64,000 bases of DNA. Source: SZUA-430 sp964561925 (GTDB lineage Bacteria; Pseudomonadota; Alphaproteobacteria; Micropepsales; Micropepsaceae). The DNA lies in the NCBI GenBank assembly GCA_964561925.1, contig CAZLRW010000004.1, positions 17,573-81,572 on the forward strand. The letters are read 5' to 3'. Position 1 is the first letter of the stretch, and each line of letters starts with the position of its first letter. A program made the position numbers and the translations under genes. This document shows positions 25,958-33,312 of the stretch, piece after piece. The notes under the pieces were generated by a model. That model was not told the origin of the DNA, did no database searches, and saw nothing but the letters and a program-made list of their open reading frames with translations.

Positions 25958-28900
25958 TTAAGCCAACAAATCCCGTATCTGCCCCGCCGCCAGCGTCAGC
26001 CGGGCGACGGTAAACGTGCCGGAGCGCTCAAGGTCGGTGATCAGCGCGCGCACACGCTCGACCTGTTCGCCGTGCGTATTCGCCCACGCATCGACCGCGG
26101 CGGAACCCGTCGCGCGATTGTCGCCGGCAGCCCCGTTCGCAAGCGCCCGCGACGCGAGCGCCCGCTGATGCACGGCGAGATCGTCGATCAAGCGCCGGAC
26201 CGCGAGCCGGTCCCAATGCTCGGGCAGGTTCATGCGCTCCGCCGCCAGTCTCAGCCGGTCGACGCCGATCGTGCGCGACGCCGCGAAGTAGGCGCCGGCC
26301 ACCATGTCGAGCGGCCGCTTCGTCTCGGCCGAAAGCCGCGCGATGTCGGGCGTTGCGCCGATCGCGGGAAGCGCGCCGATCTCGTCGGCCAAATCGTCCG
26401 GCACGCCGGCCGCCCGAAGATCGTCGATCGTCGCCATGATCGCCTTCGTCTCGGCCTCCGACACCAGCGTCGAGAACGTGCCGCGCAACTTCGCGACCCC
26501 CTCGGCGTAAGGCGCGATCGCCGCGGCAAGCGGCACGTCCGCCGCGACGTGCCGGTGGAACCACATCGACTGTCGGAACAGATGCTTCGCGAGCAACTCG
26601 TGCATCTTCACCTGCACGGCCGCCGGAATCTTGTTGTCGAGCGCGTTGATGCTTCGTGCGAGCCGCTCGATCGAAAACGCGTTGAGCGCGATCGTATAGG
26701 CACGCGCCAGCGCCCCGGCCTCGCCCGCGGTCGCCTCCTTCAGCCGGTGCATGAAGACCGGGCCGCCGCGGTTGATCATGTCGTTGGCGAGCACCGTCGC
26801 CACGATCTCGCGCTTCAGCCGGTGCATGGCGAGCCCCTTCGGGAACCGCTCGCGCACGTCGCTCGGGAAATAGCCCTTCAGCGTCGAAACGAAGAACGGA
26901 TCGTCCGGGAGGGTCGAATGGTTGATCTCGTCGAAGAGCTGCAGTTTCGCATAGGCAAGCAGCACCGCAAGCTCCGGCCGCGTCAGCCCCTCGTTGCGGT
27001 TCGCCCGCTCGCGCAGATTGTCGTTCGACGGCAGACCCTCGACCGCGCGATTGAGCCGCCCTTCGCGCTCCAGCGCGCGCATGAACCGTCCATACGCGTC
27101 CGATTCCCACGCCCCGCCCGCCTGCGCCACGCTGAGCGCCAGCGTCTGATTGTAATTGTCCGCAAGCACGAGCCCGGCGACCTCGTCCGTCATCTTGGCA
27201 AGCAGCGGGTCGCGCTCGGCCGCCTTCAACTCGCCCGCGCCGATCGACGCGTTGAGCAGGATCTTGAGGTTCACTTCGTGGTCCGAGGTGTCGACGCCCG
27301 CCGAATTGTCGATCGCGTCCGTGTTCGAGCGCCCGCCCGCCTTCGCATACTCGATGCGGCCCGCTTGCGTGCAGCCCAGGTTCGCGCCCTCGCCGATCAC
27401 CTTGGCCTTGACCTCGCGCCCGTCGATGCGCACCGCGTCGTTTGCCTTGTCGCCGACGTCGGCGCTGTTCTCCGCTGAGGACTTGATGAACGTGCCGATA
27501 CCGCCGAACCAAAGCAGGTCGACCGGCGCCTTCAGCAACGCCTTCATCAGTTCCGCCGGTTCCGCCTGATCCGCCGTCAATCCGGTCAGCGCCTTCACCT
27601 CCGGCGAGAGCGGAACCTTCTTCATCGCACGCGAATAGACGCCGCCGCCCTTGGAGATTTTCGCCTGGTCGTAATCGGCCCAAGAGGAGCGCGGCAGATT
27701 GAAGATGCGCTGCCGCTCCGCAAAGCTGACGGCCGGATCGGGATCGGGGTCGAGGAAAATGTCGCGGTGATCGAACGCGGCGACAAGTTTCGTCGCCTTC
27801 GACAGAAGCATCCCGTTGCCGAACACGTCGCCCGACATGTCGCCAACGCCCACGACCGTGAACGGCGTCGTCTGAATATCGGTGCCGATCTCGCGGAAGT
27901 GGCGCTTCACGGCCTCCCACGCGCCCTTGGCGGTGATGCCCATCTTCTTGTGGTCGTAACCGACCGATCCGCCGCTCGCGAACGCGTCGGCGAGCCAGAA
28001 CCCGTACTCTTTCGAAATCCCGTTCGCGATGTCGGAGAACGTGGCCGTGCCCTTGTCCGCCGCCACGACCAGATAGGGATCGTCCGCATCGTGCCGCACG
28101 ACGTCCTTCGGCGGAACGATCTTGCCGTCGGCCGCGATGTTGTCGGTGACGTCCAGAAGCGACGACACGAAAAGCTTGTAGGCCGCGATCCCGCCGTTCA
28201 GCCACGCTTCGCGGTTCGAGGCCGGCGGCAGCTTCTTCGGATAGAACCCGCCTTTCGAGCCGACGGGCACAATGACCGCGTTCTTCACCTGCTGCGCCTT
28301 CACAAGGCCCAGGATCTCCGTGCGGAAATCCTCGCGCCGGTCCGACCAGCGCAAACCGCCGCGCGCGACCTTGCCGAAGCGCAGATGCACGCCTTCGATG
28401 TCGGGCGCATAGACGAAGATCTCCACCATCGGCCGCGGCAGCGGCAGGTCGTCGATCTTGGACGAATCGATCTTGAGCGCGATCGAGGGTTTGCCGGTTT
28501 GGAAGAAATTCGTCCGCAGCGTCGACTGAATCACGTTGCGAAAGCGGCGAATGATTCGGTCGTCGTCCAGGCTCGGCACCTTCGCCAGCCCTTCGTCGAT
28601 CTGCGCGCTGATCTTCGCCTCTTGCGCGGCGCGGTCGGCGACGTCGAGCGCAAAGCGCGCCTTGAAGAGCCGGACGAGCGCCGCGGAAATCAACGGATGG
28701 CGCGCCAGCGCCTCTTCCATCAAGGCTTGGCTCGCGCCGAACGCCGCCTGGCGCAGATACTTCGCGACCGTGCGCAGCATCGCGACGTCGCGCCACGGCA
28801 CTTCGGCAAACATCGTCAGCCGGTTGAACTTATCGCTCTCGGCGGCGCCCTTCCAAACCGTGAGGAACGCTTCTTCGAAGAGGCGCATCCCCGCCTCGCG

Positions 28901-30709
28901 TTCCGGCGTCAGCTGACCCTTGAGCTTCAGATCGTGGATCGTGACCGGAATGTCAGCGCGGCGAACCGGATAGTTCACCTCCTCGATCACGCGCAGTCCG
29001 AAGTCCTCGAGCACCGGCAGAAGGTCCGAAAGCTCGATCACCCCGCCCGCGTGATAGATCTTGAAGTGAATGATCCCGTCGGCCGGGTCCGCCCCGCCCG
29101 AGGAACGCAACGCCAAAGCGCCCGCACCCGCTTGCGCCACTTCCTCGATCTTTCCGATGTCGAGGATGGCTTCCGTCGGTCCGAACGCCTCGCGATACGC
29201 CTCGCTGAACGCGCCCGAATAGCGCGCGAAGATCGCATCCGCGTTCTCAGGCGACATCGACGTAGACAGCGCATCGGCGAAATCGTCGCTCCACAGTCTG
29301 ACGGCCCGCGCCAGGCGCGCCTTCAACGCCTCGTGGTCGTAGCTGAGCGGTCGCCCGCCATCGAACACGATCGTGAAGTGGATGCGCGCCATCTGCCCTT
29401 CTTCGGTATGCGGATAGGCGCTCGACACCTGCCCGCCCAAGGCGTCGATCAGGATGCCGCCCAGCGTCCGCATCAAACCGCCGCGGAACTTGTCGGCAGG
29501 GAAATAGACGTGGACCGAAGCAAAGCGCTCGAACGTGTCGAAGCGGATGAACACGTTCGTGTCCGGGCGGTCGCCGAGATAGGCGAGCGCCGGTCCCATT
29601 CTCAGAAGGTCGGCTTCCGACACCTGGAAGAGTTCGTCGCGCGGAAGGTTCTCCAACACGACGGACAGCGCCTTCGCATTGTGGCTGCCCTTCGGGAAGC
29701 CCGATTGCGCCATCACGTTCGCGACCTTGCGGCGCAGGAACGGGATATCGCGCGGACTGTCGTGGTAGGCGGTCGACGTGAAGAGCCCGATGAACCGCCG
29801 CTCGCCGACGAGTTCGCCGGAAGCGCTGAACCGCTTCACCCCGATATAGTCTTCCTGCACACGCCGATGAACGGGCGAACGTTCCAGCGACTTCGTCACG
29901 ATCAACGGCGACGGCTGCATCATGAACGCGCGCACTTCAGGTGTCATCGTCGCGCGGTCCTGGCCGCGCCGGATCACGCGCCGCTCGGGGTCGCGCAACA
30001 GGCCGAGCCCCGTCTCGTGCAGCGGCGTCAAACGCCCGGCCGCGCCGTCGAACGCATAGTCGCGTGCCCCCAAAAACGTGAAGTGGTTCTGCTTCAGCCA
30101 TTGCAGGAACGCGAGCGATTCTTCCAGTTCCTCCTTCGCGATCTTAGGCGGCGTCTGCCACAATTCCGCGATCGACTCGTCGAGCCGCGCCAGCATCGCC
30201 TTCCAGTCGCCGACTGCGGCCGAAACGTCGCGCAGCACTTGCGCGACCCCGCTTTCGATGCCGGCAATCCGCTCAGGCGTGCCGATCCGCGCGAACGCGA
30301 CGCAGATCATGCTCTCCGACGTCGCCTCACCGCCGTCGAACACGAAGCCGCGAAACGCGCCGGACGCATCGCGCTTCACCTTGAAGATCGGGTGGAACAC
30401 CGCCTTGATCTTGCATCCGCGCTCGCCGAGCTCGCTCAAGATCGAATCGACCAGGAACGGCTTGTCGTCGTTGATCGTGACAAGCAGCGTCACGGGCGCC
30501 GAGAACCCGTCGCGCGAAGCCTCCGGTGTGATCACGCGCAGGAACGACGTCCCGGGCCTGCGCTCCGCCGCCGCCTTCCAGAACAGACGCGCGATGCCTG
30601 CCTGCACGTCCTTGGAGAACGACGTCAGGTCTTCGGGCGCCGCTCCCCCAAAAAAATGTTGAGCGAAACGCGCGAACCCTTGCGGATCGGACTCGAGAGC
30701 AGCCGTCAT
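25958..30709 (-). CDS. gdhB: NAD-specific glutamate dehydrogenase, large (180-kDa) class
   Basis: 1583 residues, close to the ~1600 of this bacterial class. It converts glutamate to 2-oxoglutarate and ammonia with NAD+. The long N-terminal region (ACT-like segments, ~50-600) precedes the catalytic domain (~700-1200), which contains RFGKVARGGLRWSDRREDFR, KAQQVKNAVIVPVGSKGGF with the catalytic Lys near residues 806-818, VGVGDMSGDVFGNGML and GEGANLGCTQAGRIEYA near 1109. A helical C-terminal region follows. The start is the ATG at 30709. The gene is monocistronic; the opposite strand carries a 1000-residue open frame that is a GC-driven shadow. Confidence 0.95.
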   Translation of the reverse strand: MTAALESDPQGFARFAQHFFGGAAPEDLTSFSKDVQAGIARLFWKAAAERRPGTSFLRVITPEASRDGFSAPVTLLVTINDDKPFLVDSILSELGERGCKIKAVFHPIFKVKRDASGAFRGFVFDGGEATSESMICVAFARIGTPERIAGIESGVAQVLRDVSAAVGDWKAMLARLDESIAELWQTPPKIAKEELEESLAFLQWLKQNHFTFLGARDYAFDGAAGRLTPLHETGLGLLRDPERRVIRRGQDRATMTPEVRAFMMQPSPLIVTKSLERSPVHRRVQEDYIGVKRFSASGELVGERRFIGLFTSTAYHDSPRDIPFLRRKVANVMAQSGFPKGSHNAKALSVVLENLPRDELFQVSEADLLRMGPALAYLGDRPDTNVFIRFDTFERFASVHVYFPADKFRGGLMRTLGGILIDALGGQVSSAYPHTEEGQMARIHFTIVFDGGRPLSYDHEALKARLARAVRLWSDDFADALSTSMSPENADAIFARYSGAFSEAYREAFGPTEAILDIGKIEEVAQAGAGALALRSSGGADPADGIIHFKIYHAGGVIELSDLLPVLEDFGLRVIEEVNYPVRRADIPVTIHDLKLKGQLTPEREAGMRLFEEAFLTVWKGAAESDKFNRLTMFAEVPWRDVAMLRTVAKYLRQAAFGASQALMEEALARHPLISAALVRLFKARFALDVADRAAQEAKISAQIDEGLAKVPSLDDDRIIRRFRNVIQSTLRTNFFQTGKPSIALKIDSSKIDDLPLPRPMVEIFVYAPDIEGVHLRFGKVARGGLRWSDRREDFRTEILGLVKAQQVKNAVIVPVGSKGGFYPKKLPPASNREAWLNGGIAAYKLFVSSLLDVTDNIAADGKIVPPKDVVRHDADDPYLVVAADKGTATFSDIANGISKEYGFWLADAFASGGSVGYDHKKMGITAKGAWEAVKRHFREIGTDIQTTPFTVVGVGDMSGDVFGNGMLLSKATKLVAAFDHRDIFLDPDPDPAVSFAERQRIFNLPRSSWADYDQAKISKGGGVYSRAMKKVPLSPEVKALTGLTADQAEPAELMKALLKAPVDLLWFGGIGTFIKSSAENSADVGDKANDAVRIDGREVKAKVIGEGANLGCTQAGRIEYAKAGGRSNTDAIDNSAGVDTSDHEVNLKILLNASIGAGELKAAERDPLLAKMTDEVAGLVLADNYNQTLALSVAQAGGAWESDAYGRFMRALEREGRLNRAVEGLPSNDNLRERANRNEGLTRPELAVLLAYAKLQLFDEINHSTLPDDPFFVSTLKGYFPSDVRERFPKGLAMHRLKREIVATVLANDMINRGGPVFMHRLKEATAGEAGALARAYTIALNAFSIERLARSINALDNKIPAAVQVKMHELLAKHLFRQSMWFHRHVAADVPLAAAIAPYAEGVAKLRGTFSTLVSEAETKAIMATIDDLRAAGVPDDLADEIGALPAIGATPDIARLSAETKRPLDMVAGAYFAASRTIGVDRLRLAAERMNLPEHWDRLAVRRLIDDLAVHQRALASRALANGAAGDNRATGSAAVDAWANTHGEQVERVRALITDLERSGTFTVARLTLAAGQIRDLLA

Positions 30710-30861
30710 GTCGGACCAATTGGAAAGGCCGCCGTCGAACGCGGCCGTGTGGGAAGCAGCGCGCCTTAATGCAACCGCTTTAACTTCGGCGCAAGCGCGC
30801 CCTTGCCTTCGAACACAGCCGCGTGCAAACGACAGGACGTTCGCAACCGCAGCAAGCGCCC

Positions 30862-31434
30862 ATGCCTGCCGAAGTCGTCATCTTCGACACTGAGTTCACG
30901 GCCTGGCGCGGCTCGATGGAGCGCGGCTGGGCGGGTCCCGGCGAACACAAGGAGATCGTGCAGATCGGCGCCGTCAAACTCGACGTTGACACGCTCGAAG
31001 AGGTCGGATCGTTCGAGATCCTGATCAAGCCGCACCTGAACCCGATCCTCTCCGACTACCTTATTGAACTCACGCGCATCACGAACGAACGCGTCGCCGA
31101 GCAGGGCGTCACCTTCGCCGACGGGCTGCGCGCCTTTCGCGGTTTTGTCGGCAAACGAAGACTGTACAGCTACGGGCGTGACGACCGTATTCTCGCCGGA
31201 AACGCTGCCTTGCGTGGCGAGACGGCCCTGTGGCCGGACCTGACCGGAACGAACTTGAAGGAGTGGCTGCTCAAGGTCGGCGTGCCGCTCGCGGGCGTCC
31301 ATTCCGGAGCACTCGCCAAACATGTGGGCTCCGTCGCGCAAGGCATCGCCCATGACGCGCTGGTCGATGCCCGCTCGCTCGCCGAAGCCGTGCGCTACCT
31401 CGTGGTCAGAGGTGCGCCGAATCCGTTCCTCTAA
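30862..31434 (+). CDS. DEDDh-type 3'-5' exonuclease
   Basis: 190 residues. The N-terminal EVVIFDTEFTAW gives the first DxE pair of the DEDDh nuclease family. EHKEIVQIGAVKLD matches Exo I motif context, an internal RDDR segment (~106-110) may hold the second acidic site, and GIAHDALVDARSLAEAV provides the His and last Asp (HxxxxD). It may act on RNA or DNA ends, like ERI-1/KapD relatives. ATG at 30862 starts three residues before the first strand; a GTG at 30823 would add 13 residues. The stop overlaps by four bases the stop of the convergent DUF1287 gene. Confidence 0.8.
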   Translation: MPAEVVIFDTEFTAWRGSMERGWAGPGEHKEIVQIGAVKLDVDTLEEVGSFEILIKPHLNPILSDYLIELTRITNERVAEQGVTFADGLRAFRGFVGKRRLYSYGRDDRILAGNAALRGETALWPDLTGTNLKEWLLKVGVPLAGVHSGALAKHVGSVAQGIAHDALVDARSLAEAVRYLVVRGAPNPFL

Positions 31435-32102
31435 CCGTCGTACCGGTAGTGCCCGGTGATGGTCAGTCCGAACAGCATATCCTCGATCTGCGGCCCGGCG
31501 CCGATATTGTGCATGACGAGCGGCCGCTTCCCATCCGATGACCGCCGCTCGGTCACAAGCCCGATATGCGGCCGCCCGTCGGCCAGCGCCCACGCGACGA
31601 TGTCGCCGGGCTTGTAGTCGGCGCCGTCCGTCGACGGCTTGAGCGACGTCCCATGCCGCGTGAAGAACGTGGCGAGATTCGGCACGCGGCGATGGTCGAT
31701 ATTTCGATCCGGCGCTTTCAAGCCCCAACGCTTCGGATAGACGTGAAACGCGCGCGCCATGTCTTCGTGCACCAGCCGCTGCAAGTCGATGCCGACAAGC
31801 CGATAGGCGCGAATGACCTCGTCTGAACACACGCCGCGGTCGGGCGCAACGTCACCATGGGGATAGCCGATCCGTTCGTAGGCCGCGTCATAGACCACGC
31901 TGTGCGTCGCCCGCTCTTCCGCCGCCGCCGACAGGCGCAGCCCGAACGCAAGCCGCGTGTCGCGCCAGTTCTTGTTGACGCGCACCTGCTCCACGCGCCC
32001 CAACAACGCGTCCAATGTCTTGGACTGTGGAATCTCCGGCGCCGCATCGCAGGCGTTGAGCGAAAGCGCGGCCAGGATCAGAAGGATCTTGGGTGTTTGC
32101 AT
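31431..32102 (-). CDS. DUF1287-family lipoprotein-like protein
   Basis: 223 residues. The N-terminus MQTPKILLILAALSLNAC carries a lipobox-like LNAC, so it is probably a periplasmic lipoprotein. The rest matches DUF1287: HSVVYDAAYERIGYPHGDVAPDRGVCSDEVIRAYR, then DRNIDHRRVPNLATFF, GDIVAWALADGRPHIGLV and MHNIGAGPQIEDML. The conserved Cys in GVCSDEV with a later His (PHIGLV) fits an NlpC/P60-like thiol hydrolase site, suggesting activity on cell wall peptides. That mechanistic link is an inference from fold resemblance. It is divergent from the FlgC-like gene at 32228. Confidence 0.82.
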   Translation of the reverse strand: MQTPKILLILAALSLNACDAAPEIPQSKTLDALLGRVEQVRVNKNWRDTRLAFGLRLSAAAEERATHSVVYDAAYERIGYPHGDVAPDRGVCSDEVIRAYRLVGIDLQRLVHEDMARAFHVYPKRWGLKAPDRNIDHRRVPNLATFFTRHGTSLKPSTDGADYKPGDIVAWALADGRPHIGLVTERRSSDGKRPLVMHNIGAGPQIEDMLFGLTITGHYRYDG

Positions 32103-32227
32103 GGCCGTGATGCTCGCCACAAATGGGGCGCCAATGCGGCGCGAAGATGGGCGATCGGCGCAATTTGAATTAAATCCGCGTCACGCGCGCCATCGCCGCT
32201 TAACGCGGTCTGCGCGAGCATGACCCC

Positions 32228-32539
32228 ATGAGCAACGCTGCGAACATCGGCATCGCCGGCATGCGCGCCGCAGAGATGCGCGTAACCGTCCGTGCACAGA
32301 ATATCGTCAACTGGCAGAGCGAAGGCTACCAGCCGCTTGTGCCGGTGCAAACGACGCAAGGCAAAGGCCCCGTGGTGCGGGTCACCCGCCCCGCCGAACT
32401 CACCGGCGACTTTCCTTATGTGGACCTCGCCGCCGAGATCGTCGACATGCAACTCGCCAAGCATGCCTACAAAGCGTCCGCCAAGGTCGTGAAGACGGCG
32501 GACGAAATGTCGAAGACGCTGCTCGATACGTTCGCTTGA
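32228..32539 (+). CDS. orphan flagellar rod-type protein (FlgC-like C-terminal domain)
   Basis: 103 residues. The N-terminus NIGIAGMRAAEMRVTVRAQNIVNWQSEGYQPL resembles the D0 N-terminal helix of axial flagellar proteins (the usual N(I/L)AN-T.GY is here NIVNWQSEGY). The C-terminus DLAAEIVDMQLAKHAYKASAKVVKTADEMSKTLLDTFA matches the rod/hook C-terminal D0 helix. Axial proteins normally have more between these helices, so it is a minimal version. No other flagellar gene is evident nearby except a doubtful FliL-like protein at 50461. It is convergent with zur, with 3 bases between stops. Confidence 0.75.
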   Translation: MSNAANIGIAGMRAAEMRVTVRAQNIVNWQSEGYQPLVPVQTTQGKGPVVRVTRPAELTGDFPYVDLAAEIVDMQLAKHAYKASAKVVKTADEMSKTLLDTFA

Positions 32540-32542
32540 GAG

Positions 32543-33046
32543 TCAGCCTTCGGCCGCGCAGCTGCGGCAAAGCCCGGCGACTTCCACCGTGCGCTGGCGC
32601 ACGCGAAACCCCGCCTCATCTGCCCGCTTGTCGATCGCGCGCCGCACGGCCGCTGCTTCGCTCTCGTCGACCGTCCGGCAGCGTTCGCAAATCAAGAGGC
32701 ACGCATCGTGCGGCCGGTGCGGGCCGAAACACGCGACATAGGCGTTGAGCGAATTAATCCGATGGATCAGCCCGTGCTCCATCAAAAAGCCGAGCGCTCG
32801 GTAGATCGTCGGCGGCGCCGCGCGCGCGTTGCGTTCGCCGCCAAGCCGCGCCAGCAGGTCATACGCGCCGACCGGACTATGGCTCTCGCAAACCAACTCC
32901 AGCACCCGCCGGCGTAACGGTGTCAGGCGCGCGTCCGACGCGCTCATACGTGCCTCGGCGGCAGCCACCGCATCGGCCATACAGGTCCCGTGGTCGTGCT
33001 TCGCCGCTCCTGGCCGTGCCGATCTTCTGTGCGGTTCGCGGTTCAC
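32543..33046 (-). CDS. zur: Fur-family regulator, Zur-like
   Basis: 167 residues. The start of the domain reads HDHGTC, as in alphaproteobacterial Zur. The winged helix contains RLTPLRRRVLELVCESHSPVGAYDLLARL and APPTIYRALGFLMEHGLIHRINSLNAYVAC. The metal sites are HRPHDACLLICERCRTVDE (structural CxxC plus His) and CRSC near the C-terminus. Zur represses zinc uptake genes when zinc is plentiful. No znuABC genes are nearby. The GTG at 33046 has GGGAG about 7 bases upstream; a TTG three bases earlier is possible. The gene is divergent from the DUF1302 operon across 266 bases. Confidence 0.85.
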   Translation of the reverse strand: MNREPHRRSARPGAAKHDHGTCMADAVAAAEARMSASDARLTPLRRRVLELVCESHSPVGAYDLLARLGGERNARAAPPTIYRALGFLMEHGLIHRINSLNAYVACFGPHRPHDACLLICERCRTVDESEAAAVRRAIDKRADEAGFRVRQRTVEVAGLCRSCAAEG

Positions 33047-33054
33047 CAAGAAAC

Positions 33055-33066
33055 TCCCGAGTTCGG
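33055..33066. promoter_or_regulatory. palindrome just upstream of zur
   Basis: CCCGAGTTCGGG, a 5-base-arm palindrome, sits 9 bases upstream of the zur start and spans its probable ribosome-binding site. It could be an autoregulatory site or simply a local hairpin that affects translation. No match to a known Zur box is claimed. Confidence 0.25.
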
Positions 33067-33113
33067 GAAACTAGCAGAAATCCGCCTGCGCCGTACGGCC
33101 GATATACGCACGG

Positions 33114-33130
33114 GTTGTGCACCGCACAAC
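33114..33130. promoter_or_regulatory. inverted repeat in zur/DUF1302 divergent gap
   Basis: GTTGTGC ACC GCACAAC, a perfect 7-base-arm inverted repeat with a 3-base spacer, lies in the middle of the 266-base gap between zur and the DUF1302 gene. It has the form of an operator for a dimeric regulator. Which protein binds is not visible. Confidence 0.35.
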
Positions 33131-33312
33131 GGTCCGGGATGCCCAAAACCGTGGCGCTTCTGCCTCACAAACGGTCTGTATGTGATCGTTTTGTCATTCG
33201 AGCGTTGACTTGAGCACCTTCTGCGTGTGGTCTTGATGCGGGGAGCTAGGAATGGGGAGCAAAGCATCCGTTCTGCGGCCGCGAGAATAATAGTGGTAGG
33301 AGGAATACCGTC

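Noticed and set aside
27767..30769. 1000-residue open frame on the plus strand
   Set aside because: It lies antisense to the NAD-glutamate dehydrogenase gene, is Arg/His/Asp-rich without any domain, and is explained by high third-position GC.
33205..33233. TTGACT as a sigma-70 -35 box upstream of the DUF1302 gene
   Set aside because: The hexamer at 17-base spacing (TGGTCT) is a poor -10 box, so no promoter is claimed.
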